Source: an uncultured Burkholderiales bacterium (GTDB lineage Bacteria > Pseudomonadota > Gammaproteobacteria > Burkholderiales > Burkholderiaceae_C). Taken from it: a stretch of 64,000 nt of DNA. Made by a program: the position numbers and the translations under genes. Below, piece after piece: positions 52,112-64,000 of the stretch. The DNA is taken from contig CAMFGY010000026.1 in the NCBI GenBank assembly GCA_945952065.1, forward strand, positions 1-64,000, given 5' to 3'. A model generated the notes under the pieces. It was not told where the DNA came from. It did not search any database and worked only from the letters and a program-made list of their open reading frames with translations. How positions within the stretch are numbered: the stretch's first letter is position 1; every line of letters starts with the position of its first letter.

Positions 52112-52656
52112 GCGTCGATCAAGCGCTGAACCAGTCCCACAGCGACTATCCCATTCCAGCGCTGCAAACCGAGCGCCTCAATCTTTTGCCGCCGGGGCGC
52201 TTTTGCGAGGCCGCCTACCGCGCCTTTTATACCGATGCCGAAGCCTCCAAAGCCTATGGCGGCCCATTGACGGCCGCGGCCGCCTGGACGCGTTTGGCCT
52301 CAGACATTGGCAGCTGGCATTTGCAAGGCTTTGGTGTCTGGGCCTTGCAGCGACGCGAGCAGGGCGATGTGGTGGGCGTGTGTGGCTTTTGGCAAGGCCT
52401 GGGCTGGCCCCGTGAGTTGACCTGGTGGCTCTTGCCCGAGGTGCGTGGCCAAGGCCTGGCGGTGGAGGCCTCGCGGGCCGCTCTGCGCCACGCCTATCGC
52501 GAATTCGGCTGGCCGCAAGTGCAGACCTATATGGCCGACGACAACCAGGCGGCGCGCGCGCTGGTGCTGCGCTTGGGCGGCCAGAAGTTGGAGCGGCGCG
52601 CGTTCCCCGATGGCGATCAGCGCGACTTGTTCCTCCTGCCCGAGCCGCCGGGCTAG
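52108..52656 (+). CDS. GNAT-family N-acetyltransferase (RimJ/RimL type)
   Basis: This 182-residue protein has TERLNLLPPGRFCEAAYRAF, VVGVCGFWQGLGWPRELTWW, LLPEVRGQGLAVEASRAALR (the acetyl-CoA pyrophosphate loop, Q/RxxGxG/A) and ADDNQAARALVLRLGGQKLE. It is most like the RimJ/RimL subgroup that acetylates protein N-termini or small amines. It is translationally coupled to the VOC gene by an ATGA overlap. Confidence 0.87.
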   Translation: MSVDQALNQSHSDYPIPALQTERLNLLPPGRFCEAAYRAFYTDAEASKAYGGPLTAAAAWTRLASDIGSWHLQGFGVWALQRREQGDVVGVCGFWQGLGWPRELTWWLLPEVRGQGLAVEASRAALRHAYREFGWPQVQTYMADDNQAARALVLRLGGQKLERRAFPDGDQRDLFLLPEPPG

Positions 52657-52661
52657 GCTTT

Positions 52662-53025
52662 TTACAGCGGCGCGCTCAGCAACTCTTGGATGGCCTGAGC
52701 CACGGCCTCGGGCTTGGCTTTTTGAATCTGGTGGTCCGAGTCCAGCACCACGGTTTTGGCGCCGGGGTAGAGCGCATCCACCAGCAACAAGCCCTTCACG
52801 TCCTTGGGGTACTGGCGGGCAAACAGCTGCATATACAGCCCGCCCAAGGAGTGGCCAAGCAGCACATAGGGCGGCTTGTGCCCCTGTTGCTGCAAGAGCT
52901 GGTGAAGATCGGCCACGATTTGCTGGCCGTCGCGCGGCCGCTCGGTGGCCTCGCTGCGGCCCATGCCGGGGCGATGGTAGGCCAACAAGTTCCAGTGCTT
53001 GCTTGCGGCCTGCCTCAGCGCCTGT
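52662..53025 (-). pseudogene. Truncated alpha/beta-hydrolase remnant
   Basis: Just downstream of the xdhB stop a minus-strand frame reads NLLAYHRPGMGRSEATERPR and then PYVLLGHSLGGLYMQLFARQ, the middle of an alpha/beta-hydrolase including the nucleophile motif GHSLGG. The N-terminal strands with the oxyanion motif and the C-terminal Asp/His part (about 100 residues) are both missing. No good start codon lies before the conserved part. It looks like a fragment left after a rearrangement next to xdhB, or less likely a very short active gene. Confidence 0.6.
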
Positions 53026-55355
53026 TCAGGGCATGCCTGGGCCCTGCAGGGCTTGCAGCGCGCGCATGACGGCCTCGGCCGTGGCGGGCGCGCGCAGATC
53101 GGGGTCGCAGCCGGGCGGGCCGCAGGCCGCGATGGCATCTTTGATCGCCAACAGCACCGAGATCGGCAGCAGCAAGGGCGGCTCCCCCACGGCCTTGGAG
53201 CGGTGGATGCTGTCGGCGGCGTTCGGCTGGTCGAACAAGGCCACCCGGAAGTCCGGCGGGCTGTCGTTCGCGGTGGGGATTTTGTAGGTGCTGGGCGCGT
53301 GGGTGAGCAGGGCGCCGCTGCTGGGGTGCCAGACCAGCTCTTCCATCGTCAACCAGCCCATGCCCTGTACAAACGCGCCCTCGATCTGGCCGATGTCCAG
53401 CGCCGGGTTCAGCGAGCGGCCCACATCGTGCAAGACATCGGCGCGCAGCACGCGGCTTTCGCCGGTGAGGGTGTCGACCAAGACTTCAGACACGGCCGCC
53501 CCATAGGCGAAGTAGTAAAAAGGCTTGCCTTGCAGCTGGCTGCGGTCCCAGTGCAGGCCGGGCGTGGCGTAAAAGCCCTCGCTCCAGAGCTGCACCCGCT
53601 GCAGATAAGCTTTGTGCACCAGCTCGGCAAAAGGCATGGCCTGCTCGCCAGCGCTGACCCGGTCGTTGGCAAAGCTGATCTCCTCCGCCGAGCATTGCCA
53701 CAGCTTCGCGGCCAGGGCTGCAAGCCGGCTCTTGATGCGGGCGGCGGCGTCTTGTGCGGCCTTGCCGTTCAGGTCGCTGCCGGTGGAGGCCGCGGTGGCC
53801 GAGGTGTTGGCGATTTTTTGGGTGTCGGTGGCGCTGCAGCGCACCCGCGCCAGGCTCAGGCCCAGCTCATGCGCCACCACCTGCGCCACCTTGGTGTTCA
53901 GGCCCTGGCCCATTTCGGTGCCGCCATGGTTCACCAGCACCGAGCCATCGGTGTAGACATGCACCAAGGCGCCGGCCTGGTTCAGGTGCACCACATTGAA
54001 GCTGATTCCAAATTTCAGCGGCGTCAGCGCCAGGCCTTTTTTCAGCACCGGGCTGCGGGCGTTGAAGTCGGCGGCGGCTTGGCGGCGCTGGGCATAGTCG
54101 CTGCTGGCCAACAGGCGCTCGATCAGCGGGGCCAGGATGTTGTCTTCGACCTGTTGGCCGTAGGGCGTGAGCTTGCGGCCGCCGGCATCGGCGTACAGAT
54201 TGTTCAGCCGCACTTGCAGCGGGTCGATCTGCAGGCGGCGCGCCACCGCGTCCAGAATCATCTCGATGGCCAGCGCGCCTTGCGGCCCGCCAAAGCCGCG
54301 AAAGGCGGTGTTGCTCTGGGTGTGGGTGCGCGCGCAAAAACCGTGCAGGGCCACATGGGGCAGGAAGTAGGCGTTGTCGAAGTGGCAGAGCGCCCGCGCC
54401 ATCACCGGCGCCGACAAATCGGCCGAATGCCCGCAGTTGGAAATCAACTCCACCTCGGCGCCGAGGATGCGCCCCTGCGCGTCAAAGCCCACCTCCCAGC
54501 GGTAGTCAAAGCCGTGGCGGCGGCCGGTGATCATGAAGTCGTCATCGCGGTCCAAGCGCAGCTTGACCGGGCGGCCCAGCTGGTTGGCAGCAATGGCGGC
54601 CACGCAGGCAAACAGCGCCGACTGCGACTCCTTGCCGCCAAAGCCGCCGCCCATGCGACGGCATTGCACCTGCACCTGATGCGAGGCCCAGCCCAGCGCA
54701 TGGGCCAGCAGCTGCTGCATCTCGCTGGGGTGTTGGGTGGAGCAGTGCACCAAGAGCCCCTGCTGCTCTTGCGGGATGGCGTAGCTGATCTGCCCTTCCA
54801 GATAGAACTGCTCCTGCCCGCCCACCGACCACTCGCCGCTCAGCCGCATGGGCGCTGCCGCCAGCGCCGCCGCTGCGTCGCCCCGGCTCAAATGCATGGG
54901 CGGCAGCACATAGTGGCCCTGGGCATGGGCTTCTTTGGCCGTCAGCACCGCGGGCAGGGCTTCGATGCGCAGGGCCGTTTTGGCCAGGGCAGCGGCGCGG
55001 CGCGCCAGCTCGCGGCTGCGAGCGATCACCGCGAAGACCGGCTGGCCCAGATAACTCAAAGTCTCGGCGGCAAGAATCGGGTCGTCATGTACCAAGGGGC
55101 CGCAGTTGTTCTCGCCCGGGATGTCGGCCGCCGTCAGCACCGCCACCACGCCCGGCTGGGCGCGCAGCAGGGCCAGATCGGTGGACAGCAAGCGCCCATG
55201 CGCCACCGGTGACAGGCCCAGGGCCGCATGCAGCGTGCCTTGCAGCTCGGGGATGTCGTCGGTGTAGCTTGCTTCGCCGCTGACGTGCAGTGCAGCCGAC
55301 TCATGCGGCGGGCTGTGGCCGACGCGCGCGCCCGTGCTTGGGATGTGGGGGGCCT

Positions 55356-55359
<4 letters not shown>
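53026..55359 (-). CDS. xdhB: Xanthine dehydrogenase, molybdenum-binding subunit XdhB
   Basis: This 777-residue protein has the motifs of the Mo-binding subunit. YTDDIPELQGTLHAALGLSP begins the first domain. RMGGGFGGKESQ, THTQSNTAFRGFGGPQGALA and GGTEMGQGLNTKVAQV surround the cofactor. Near the end VGEPPLLLPISVL carries the catalytic glutamate. It oxidises hypoxanthine to xanthine and xanthine to urate. It starts at 55359, overlapping the xdhA stop by ATGA. XdhC, needed for cofactor sulfuration, is encoded 21 kb away. Confidence 0.95.
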
Positions 55360-56909
<1,550 letters not shown>

Positions 56910-56983
56910 CGAAACGGAACTCACCAAGCTGCTGGGCCCCTGACGATATACGATCCTGCCCCAGCTCTTTTGAAAACACTGCC

Positions 56984-58294
56984 TTGTCCACATCCACGCC
57001 ACAGAAAATCGCCCTGCGCGGCGACCTGCTCGACTTCACCGCCAGCCCCGCCTGGGGCGATTTAGAGGCCGAGGGCGCACTGCGCTTCCAGCCCGACCAT
57101 TGGCTGCTGATCGATGAGCAGGGGCGCATCGCGGGCACGCAGGCCGAAGAGCCTGGGCCGCAGTGGCAACAAATCGATCACCAGGGCCGGCTGATCCTGC
57201 CTGGATTCATCGACACCCATGTGCATTGCCCGCAGCTCGATGTGATTGCCTCCTATGGCGCCGAGTTGCTGGACTGGCTCAACACCTACACCTTCCCGGC
57301 CGAATGCCGCTACGCCGACCCGGCGGTGGCACGGGCCGGCGCGGCGCGTTTTCTGGAGGCTTTGCTGGCCCATGGCACAACGGCGGCGGTGGTCTTCCCG
57401 ACGGTGCACAAGGTCTCGGCCGAGGCTTTGTTCGAGGCTGCCCAGCAACGCGGCATGCGCCTCATCACCGGCAAGGTGCTGATGGATCGCCACGCGCCGG
57501 CCGAGTTGCTGGACACCAGCGTGGCCCAGGCCGAACGGGATTGCGTGGACTTGATCTCGCGCTGGCATGGCGTGGGGCGGCTCAGTTACGCGGTAACCCC
57601 GCGCTTTGCGCCCACCAGCACGCCGGCCCAGCTGGCCATGGCAGGCGCGCTCTGCCGTGCCGATGCCTCGCTCTATATGCAAACCCATGTGGCCGAAAAC
57701 CGCGAGGAGGTGCGCTGGGTGAGCGAGCTGTTCCCGCAGGCGCGCAGCTATCTGGATGTGTATGCCCGCGAGGGCTTGCTGCACCCACGCGCGGTGCTGG
57801 CCCACGGTATTTGGCTCGATGCGGAAGACCGGCGCATGCTGGCCGCCACGGGTGCGCAAGTGGCGTTCAGCCCTTCGTCCAACCTCTTTTTGGGCAGCGG
57901 GCTGTTCGACTGGCCGGCCGCGCGCGCCGGGCAGGTGCAGGTGTCGGTGGCCAGCGATGTGGGCGGCGGCACCAGTTTGTCGACGCAGCGCACCCTGCTG
58001 GATGGCTACAAGGTGCAGGCCCTGGCCGGTCATCGGCTGACCGCCTGGGCGGGCCTGCATGCGGCCACCCGGGGCGCCGCCGAGGCCCTGGGCCTGGGCG
58101 CGGAAATCGGTCACTTTGGTGCAGGCACTCTGGCCGATGTGTGCGTTTGGGACTGGGCGCGCGGCCCGGTGGCCGAGGCTCGCGACGCCGTGGTGCGCAG
58201 CCTGCATGAGCGGGTGTTCGCCTGGATGAGTTTGGCCGACGACCGCAATCTGCGCGCCGCCTATGTGGCTGGGCGTTGCCGATACGCGGCCTGA
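56984..58294 (+). CDS. guaD: Guanine deaminase GuaD
   Basis: This 436-residue amidohydrolase has LPGFIDTHVHCPQLDVIASY (metal HxH), TFPAECRYAD, LLAHGTTAAVVFPTVH, LYMQTHVAENREEVRWV (HxxE), AVLAHGIWL and SVASDVGGGTSLSTQRT (metal Asp). It converts guanine to xanthine and ammonia, feeding XdhAB, whose genes are divergent. The start is a TTG at 56984. No ATG occurs at a suitable place, and the length matches the family. Confidence 0.94.
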   Translation: MSTSTPQKIALRGDLLDFTASPAWGDLEAEGALRFQPDHWLLIDEQGRIAGTQAEEPGPQWQQIDHQGRLILPGFIDTHVHCPQLDVIASYGAELLDWLNTYTFPAECRYADPAVARAGAARFLEALLAHGTTAAVVFPTVHKVSAEALFEAAQQRGMRLITGKVLMDRHAPAELLDTSVAQAERDCVDLISRWHGVGRLSYAVTPRFAPTSTPAQLAMAGALCRADASLYMQTHVAENREEVRWVSELFPQARSYLDVYAREGLLHPRAVLAHGIWLDAEDRRMLAATGAQVAFSPSSNLFLGSGLFDWPAARAGQVQVSVASDVGGGTSLSTQRTLLDGYKVQALAGHRLTAWAGLHAATRGAAEALGLGAEIGHFGAGTLADVCVWDWARGPVAEARDAVVRSLHERVFAWMSLADDRNLRAAYVAGRCRYAA

Positions 58295-58406
58295 TGGATT
58301 CGACTCGGGTTTGTCCTGCCTTGGCATCCAGCCTTGGCGCTAGGGCCTGCGCCGATTTGCCCGGATACTTGCGTTTGACTTCTCGCCCGCCCACCTCACC
58401 ATCTTC

Positions 58407-59975
58407 ATGAGTCCAGCCCGCCTGCAACTGTTCGGCATCAGCAAGCAATACCCCGCGGTGCGGGCCAATGACGCCATCGATTTGACGGTGGCCCCGGGGC
58501 AAATCCATGCGGTGCTGGGGGAAAACGGCGCCGGCAAGTCCACGCTGATGAAGATCATTTACGGCGCGGTGCAGCCCGATGCGGGGCAGATGCACTGGAA
58601 GGGCCAGCCGGTCACCATCAAATCGCCAGCCCAGGCGCGCGCCCTGGGCATCAGCATGGTCTACCAGCATTTCTCGCTGTTTGACACGCTGACGGCAGCC
58701 GAGAACGTCTGGCTGGGACTGGACAAAAGCATGGCCCTGGCCGAAGTGACCCGCCGCATTGAAGCGCTCGCACAAAGCTATGGGCTGGAGGTGGACCCGC
58801 AGCGGCCGGTGCACAGCCTCTCGGTGGGGGAGCGCCAGCGGGTGGAGATTCTGCGGGCGCTGATGACCGAGCCCAAGCTCTTGATCCTGGACGAGCCCAC
58901 CTCGGTGCTGACCCCGCGCGCGGTGGACAAACTCTTTGTCACGCTGCGCCAGTTGGCGGCACAGGGCTGCTCGATTTTGTATATCAGCCACAAGCTCGAT
59001 GAGATCCGTGCGCTCTGCGATCACTGCACCGTCTTGCGCGCGGGGCGCGTCAGCGGCGAAGTGGACCCGCGCACCCAAAGCAGTGCGGAGCTCTCGCGTC
59101 TGATGATTGGCGCCGAGCCACCGGCGGTGCAACGCCAGCCGCGCCGCCCCGGCCCGCTGGCGCTGAGCCTGCGTCGACTCAGCTTGGCCAAGGCCCAGCC
59201 TTTTGGCACCACCTTGGTCGACATCGATCTGGATTTGCACGGCGGCGAGATCGTCGGCGTGGCCGGGGTCTCCGGCAATGGCCAACAAGAATTGCTGGCG
59301 GCGCTCAGCGGCGAAGACCGGCGCGCCCAGGCCGGCGCGGTGCAGCTGTTCGGCCAAGACATTGCCCGCAGCGGCCCGAGCCGGCGCCGCAAACTGGGCC
59401 TGCACTTTGTGCCGGAAGAGCGCCTGGGGCGTGGCGCGGTGCCCAGCTTGTCGCTGGCGCAAAACACCTTGCTGACCCGCACCGAGCGCGGCCCGCAGGG
59501 CTCGCTGGGGCCCTTCGGTTGGCTGCATCAGCGCCGGGTGCAGCATCTGGCCGAACGTTTGATCGCACGCTTTCAGGTGCGCGCTGGCGGCGCAGGGGCG
59601 GCGGCGCGCAGCCTCTCGGGCGGCAATTTGCAGAAGTTCATCGTCGGCCGCGAGATCGACGCCGGCCCCAAGGTGCTGATCATTGCCCAGCCGACCTGGG
59701 GCGTCGATGTGGGCGCGGCCGCGCAGATCCGCGCCGAGTTGTTGCAGCTCAGCGCCGCCGGTTGTGCGGTGCTGGTGCTGAGTGAGGAGTTGGACGAATT
59801 GTTTGAGATCAGTGATCGACTGGTGGTGATGGCGCAAGGCCGCCTGTCGCCCTCGGTGTCGGTGAGCGAGGCCAGCCGGGCCTTGATCGGTGAGTGGATG
59901 AGTGGCTTGTGGCAGACCCCGGCTGCCTCGGCCGCCGTGCACAGCGCGTCAGGAGCCGCCGATGTTCAAGCTTGA
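58407..59975 (+). CDS. Nucleoside-type ABC importer, double ATPase subunit
   Basis: This 522-residue protein has two ABC domains. The first has Walker A GENGAGKSTLMK, signature LSVGERQRVEIL and Walker B LLILDEPTSVLTP. The second has a degenerate Walker A (GVSGNGQQELLAAL) and signature LSGGNLQKFIVGREI, as usual in the ribose/nucleoside (NupA/YufO) group. It powers uptake of purine nucleosides or bases through the two permeases that follow. It overlaps the first permease gene by 14 bp. The neighbouring guaD and adenine deaminase genes support purine cargo. Confidence 0.92.
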   Translation: MSPARLQLFGISKQYPAVRANDAIDLTVAPGQIHAVLGENGAGKSTLMKIIYGAVQPDAGQMHWKGQPVTIKSPAQARALGISMVYQHFSLFDTLTAAENVWLGLDKSMALAEVTRRIEALAQSYGLEVDPQRPVHSLSVGERQRVEILRALMTEPKLLILDEPTSVLTPRAVDKLFVTLRQLAAQGCSILYISHKLDEIRALCDHCTVLRAGRVSGEVDPRTQSSAELSRLMIGAEPPAVQRQPRRPGPLALSLRRLSLAKAQPFGTTLVDIDLDLHGGEIVGVAGVSGNGQQELLAALSGEDRRAQAGAVQLFGQDIARSGPSRRRKLGLHFVPEERLGRGAVPSLSLAQNTLLTRTERGPQGSLGPFGWLHQRRVQHLAERLIARFQVRAGGAGAAARSLSGGNLQKFIVGREIDAGPKVLIIAQPTWGVDVGAAAQIRAELLQLSAAGCAVLVLSEELDELFEISDRLVVMAQGRLSPSVSVSEASRALIGEWMSGLWQTPAASAAVHSASGAADVQA

Positions 59976-61047
59976 GCCGCGCCCGCAACCTTCGCAGCTG
60001 ATGGGCTTGGCCTCGCCGCTGTTGGCGCTGGGCCTGACGGTGTTGCTGGGCCTGGGCCTGTTTTTGCTGTTGGGCAAAGATCCGCTGCGCGGCCTGCAGA
60101 TGTTTTTCTGGGAGCCGCTCAGCAGCCTGCGCGGCTGGAGCGAGCTGGGCCTGAAGGCCACGCCGCTGCTCTTGATTGCGCTGGGTTTGGCGGTTTGCTT
60201 TCGCGCCAATGTCTGGAATATCGGCGCGGAGGGGCAGTTCATCGTTGGCGCGCTGGCGGGCGGCTGGGTGGCGATGCAGGCCGATGCCTCCAGCTCGGCC
60301 GCCGTGATGGTGCCAGCGATTTTGGCCGCTGGCGTGCTGGGCGGCATGGCCTGGGCCGGCATCACCGCGCTGCTGCGCGCGCGCTTCAATGCCAATGAGA
60401 TTTTGGTCAGCCTGATGCTGGTCTATGTGGCCGATCTGCTGCTGGCCTATCTGGTTTACGGCCCTTGGAAAGACCCGGCGGGCTTCAACTTCCCGCAAAG
60501 CATCAGCTTTTTGCCGGTCACCAAGATCCCGCGCTTGTTCGAGGGCTCGCGCCTGAACATCGGCGTGCTGATCGCGCTGGCGTCGGCCCTGGCCTGCTGG
60601 GTGCTGCTGTTTCGCTCTTACTTGGGCTTTTCGCTGCAGGTGGGCGGGCTGGCACCGGCGGCGGCGCGCTATGCTGGCTTTTCTTCGACACGGGCCTTGT
60701 GGACGGCGCTGCTGCTCTCGGGCGCCATGGCCGGGTTGGCCGGCGCGCTGGAGGTGGCCGGGCCCCTGGGCCAGCTCACACCCTATGTGCCGGCCGGCTA
60801 TGGCTTTGCGGCCATCATCGTGGCCTTTGTCGGGCGGCTGCATCCGCTGGGCATCGTCTTGTCGTCGATCCTGATGAGCATGTTCTACATCGGCGGTGAG
60901 TTGGCGCAATCGCGCTTGGGCCTGCCCAAATCCATCACCGGCGTGTTCCAGGGCTTGTTGCTGTTTTCGCTCTTGGCCTGCGACACTTTGATTCACTACC
61001 GCTTGCGCCGCCATGCAGCGCCGGCGCCTGCATCCCACAAGGCCTGA
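59962..61047 (+). CDS. ABC importer permease 1 (nucleoside/ribose type)
   Basis: This 361-residue protein has about 9-10 membrane helices. The motif GLAVCFRANVWNIGAEGQFI is the BPD_transp_2 signature of branched-chain, ribose and nucleoside permeases, with LRARFNANEILVSLMLVYVA following. It is the YufP/NupB-type partner. The start ATG at 59962 lies within the end of the ATPase gene; GGAG lies 6-9 nt before it. It ends 3 bp before the second permease. Confidence 0.92.
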   Translation: MFKLEPRPQPSQLMGLASPLLALGLTVLLGLGLFLLLGKDPLRGLQMFFWEPLSSLRGWSELGLKATPLLLIALGLAVCFRANVWNIGAEGQFIVGALAGGWVAMQADASSSAAVMVPAILAAGVLGGMAWAGITALLRARFNANEILVSLMLVYVADLLLAYLVYGPWKDPAGFNFPQSISFLPVTKIPRLFEGSRLNIGVLIALASALACWVLLFRSYLGFSLQVGGLAPAAARYAGFSSTRALWTALLLSGAMAGLAGALEVAGPLGQLTPYVPAGYGFAAIIVAFVGRLHPLGIVLSSILMSMFYIGGELAQSRLGLPKSITGVFQGLLLFSLLACDTLIHYRLRRHAAPAPASHKA

Positions 61048-61050
61048 TTG

Positions 61051-61977
61051 ATGCCCATGGACAGCATTGCACCGCTGATTGCGGCCTCGATGAACGCCGG
61101 CACCTTGCTGGCGCTGGCGGCCTTGGGGCTCTTGATCAATGAGCGCGCCGGCATTGTCAATTTGGGCGCCGAAGGGCTGATGCTGGTGGCGGCGGTGGCG
61201 GGCTTTGCCACGGCGGTGCACACCGGCAGCGACACCCTGGCCTTCCTGGCCGGCATGGGAGCGGGCGCGCTTTTGTCGGCCTTGTTCGGCCTGCTGGTGA
61301 TTTGGCTCAACACCAATCAATACGCAGCGGGGCTGGCGCTGAGCTTGTTTGGCGCGGGCTTTTCGGCCTTTGTCGGCATCCGCTACACCCAAGAGAAGCT
61401 GAGCCCGCGCAGCAGCTATGAGCTGCCCGGGCTGGCCGACCTGCCTTTTGTGGGGACGGCCTTCTTCAAACACCACCCGCTGGTCTATGGCGCGATTGCT
61501 TTGACGGCACTGCTGGCCTGGTTGTTGTACCGCTCACGCCCCGGCCTGGTGCTGCGGGCGGTGGGCGAGTCGCCCGAGTCCGCCCATGCGCTGGGCTATC
61601 CGGTGCGCAAAATTCGCCTCGCCGCCGTGGTGGCGGGAGGGGCTTTGTGCGGCTTGGCCGGGGCCTATGTGTCGGTGATCTACACGCCCTTGTGGGTGGA
61701 GGGCATGATTGCCGGCAAGGGCTGGATCGCGCTGGCGCTGACCACCTTTGCCACCTGGCGGCCGGCGCGCATCTTGCTCGGTGCTTATCTCTTTGGCTTT
61801 GTCACCATGCTGCAGTTCCATCTGCAAGGGCAGGGCGTGCAGATCCCCAGTCAGTTCCTCAGCATGCTGCCCTATCTGGCCACCATCGTGGTCTTGGTGC
61901 TGATCTCCAGCAAGGCGGCTTTCATTCGCGCCAATATGCCGGCCTCGCTGGGCAAACCCTTCTTCCCTGGCTCATGA
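61051..61977 (+). CDS. ABC importer permease 2 (nucleoside/ribose type)
   Basis: This 308-residue protein has about eight to nine helices and the signature NERAGIVNLGAEGLMLVAAV, as in YufQ/NupC. Other motifs are LNTNQYAAGLALSLFGAGFS and VGESPESAHALGYPVRKIRL, the cytoplasmic coupling loop. It forms a heterodimer with permease 1. The ATG at 61051 is used. The binding-protein gene follows after 22 bp. Confidence 0.92.
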   Translation: MPMDSIAPLIAASMNAGTLLALAALGLLINERAGIVNLGAEGLMLVAAVAGFATAVHTGSDTLAFLAGMGAGALLSALFGLLVIWLNTNQYAAGLALSLFGAGFSAFVGIRYTQEKLSPRSSYELPGLADLPFVGTAFFKHHPLVYGAIALTALLAWLLYRSRPGLVLRAVGESPESAHALGYPVRKIRLAAVVAGGALCGLAGAYVSVIYTPLWVEGMIAGKGWIALALTTFATWRPARILLGAYLFGFVTMLQFHLQGQGVQIPSQFLSMLPYLATIVVLVLISSKAAFIRANMPASLGKPFFPGS

Positions 61978-61999
61978 TTCTTGATTGGAGAGAACCTCG

Positions 62000-63148
62000 A
62001 TGAACAAGCGACATCTTCTGTTGAAACTGGCGTCCCTGACCGCGGTGGCCGCCGCAGCGGGCTTGGTGGGCTGCGGCAAAAAGACCGAGGAAGCCGCGGC
62101 CCCTGCGGCCAGCAGCGCGGCCGCCAAGGCCGAGCCGCTGAAGATTGCCTTTGCCTACGTCGGCCCGGTGGGCGATGGCGGCTGGACCTTCGCCCATGAC
62201 AATGCCCGCAAGGCGGTGGAAAAGGAATTTGGCGACAAGGTCGTCACCAGCTTTGTCGAGAAAGTGCCCGAGGCCGCCGACGCTGAGCGGGTCTTCCGCG
62301 ACATGGTCAGCACCGGCAACAAGCTGATTTTTGGCACCACTTTTGGCTATGGCGAGTCCATGCTCAAGGTAGCGGCCGACCATGCCGATGTGAAGTTCGA
62401 GCACGCCACCGGCTACAAGCAGGCGGCCAATCAGCGCACCTACGATTCGCGCACCTACGAGGGCGCCTATATGGCCGGGGTGATCGCCGGCAAGATGAGC
62501 AAGAGCGGCACGCTGGGCGTGGTGGGCTCCATCCCAATCCCCGAGGTGATCCGCAATATCAACAGCTTCACTCTCGGCGCGCAAAGCATCAACCCCAAGG
62601 TGGTGGTCAAGGTGGTGTGGGTGAACAAATGGTTCGATCCCCCACAAGAAACCGAAGCCGCGCAAACGCTGATCAACGGCGGCGCCGATGTCTTGATGCA
62701 AAACACCGACTCCAGCGCGGTGCTGCAAACCGCCGAGAAGAACGGCAAGTACGCCTTCGGTTGGGACTCCGACATGACCGCCTACGGCCCCAAAGCCCAC
62801 CTGGGTTCGGCCGTGATCAACTGGGCGCCTTACTACATCGCTTCGGTGCGTGAAGCGCTGGACGGCAAGTGGACAGCGGGCGCCGGCAAGCATGCCTGGT
62901 GGGGCGTGAAGGAAGGCGCTATTGACATGGTGTCGGTGTCCGAGGCGGTGCCCGCCGAAACCCGCGCCCAGGTCGACAAGATCAAGGCCGGGCTGAAGGA
63001 CGGCAGCTTCAACATCTGGAAAGGCCCCATCATTGGCCAAGACGGCAAAGAGCTGCTGAAGAAGGACGAGGTGGCGGACGATAAATTCCTCTCCGGCATC
63101 AACTTCTACATCAAGGGCGTGGAAAGCCAGTTGCCCAATTCCAAGTGA
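62000..63148 (+). CDS. BMP-family nucleoside-binding lipoprotein
   Basis: This is a 382-residue lipoprotein. The lipobox LVGC follows a hydrophobic signal at residues 8-25. The BMP (PnrA-like) domain has IAFAYVGPVGDGGWTFAHDN, FGTTFGYGESMLKVA, YEGAYMAGVIAGKMSKSGTL and GADVLMQNTDSSAVLQTAEK. PnrA-like proteins bind purine nucleosides, with aromatic residues stacking on the base. It is the substrate-binding part of the preceding ABC importer. The start at 62000 is preferred to 61985 because it gives a standard signal length and GAGAG lies upstream. Confidence 0.93.
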   Translation: MNKRHLLLKLASLTAVAAAAGLVGCGKKTEEAAAPAASSAAAKAEPLKIAFAYVGPVGDGGWTFAHDNARKAVEKEFGDKVVTSFVEKVPEAADAERVFRDMVSTGNKLIFGTTFGYGESMLKVAADHADVKFEHATGYKQAANQRTYDSRTYEGAYMAGVIAGKMSKSGTLGVVGSIPIPEVIRNINSFTLGAQSINPKVVVKVVWVNKWFDPPQETEAAQTLINGGADVLMQNTDSSAVLQTAEKNGKYAFGWDSDMTAYGPKAHLGSAVINWAPYYIASVREALDGKWTAGAGKHAWWGVKEGAIDMVSVSEAVPAETRAQVDKIKAGLKDGSFNIWKGPIIGQDGKELLKKDEVADDKFLSGINFYIKGVESQLPNSK

Positions 63149-63206
63149 CGCAAACTGACGCGACGTGATGTGAACTAGCGCCAAGGCGCAGCTCGGCAAG
63201 ACCTGA

Positions 63207-64000
<794 letters not shown>

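Overview
The window is high-GC, densely packed bacterial DNA. It most resembles a betaproteobacterium of the order Burkholderiales, probably near Roseateles, Rubrivivax or Leptothrix. That placement is an inference from a CysB/Sbp pair, a PuuD-type urate hydroxylase with a cytochrome c tail, PEP-CTERM proteins, a Bordetella-like copper receptor operon, and frequent TTG/GTG starts. I see no rRNA, tRNA, CRISPR array, insertion sequence or prophage.

Layout. 0-3.5 kb: a DUF1127 protein, a LysR regulator and an OmpR-type two-component pair. 3.6-11.4 kb: a chitin/amino-sugar group with a GH19 chitinase, a TonB-dependent receptor, a NagX-like membrane protein and a lactonase-type propeller, then an unknown membrane protein opposite a GntR regulator. 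11.5-16.4 kb: a CorA-like protein, a METTL25-like methyltransferase and a TonB-like protein with an extreme Ala/Arg/Glu repeat. 16.4-18.6 kb: Sbp and CysB. 18.6-20.0 kb: a gene-free stretch followed by a BrnT/BrnA toxin-antitoxin pair. 20.1-25.4 kb: a minus-strand copper-acquisition operon (PCuAC chaperone, DUF2946 leader, TonB-dependent receptor, Asp-box protein, thioredoxin-like protein).

From 26.4 kb to the right edge, most genes break down purines. Adenine deaminase (cut by the edge), GuaD and XdhAB with XdhC give urate. PuuD, UraH, a UraD-AllC fusion and PuuE take urate to allantoate and beyond. Glycerate kinase can feed the resulting C3 unit into central metabolism, and a nucleoside-type ABC importer supplies substrate. 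A ModE-like regulator next to a perfect Mo-box-like palindrome and a TSUP transporter suggests a molybdate link for the molybdenum enzyme XdhAB. Helper or accessory genes are interleaved: a PEP-CTERM glycerophosphodiesterase, DinB, Crp/Fnr, HDOD, a citrate-synthase-like regulator and a third TonB-dependent receptor.

The most unusual locus lies between xdhC and puuD. A small caspase-like protease (33972-34946) is followed after 39 bp by a 1980-residue protein (34986-40928). The large protein appears to carry three separate catalytic centres: an N-terminal alpha/beta-hydrolase (S287/D477/H507), an LCAT-like lipase (S668/D856/H879) and a CHAT caspase-like protease (H1417/C1461). The pair looks like a protease-controlled lipase effector and is the best candidate here for an undescribed defence or cell-death system. 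A second notable feature is the DUF2946 ORF at 24425-24850. It carries a CPYC motif and a C-terminal RAPP motif, matching the copper-sensing CruR upstream ORF known from Bordetella.
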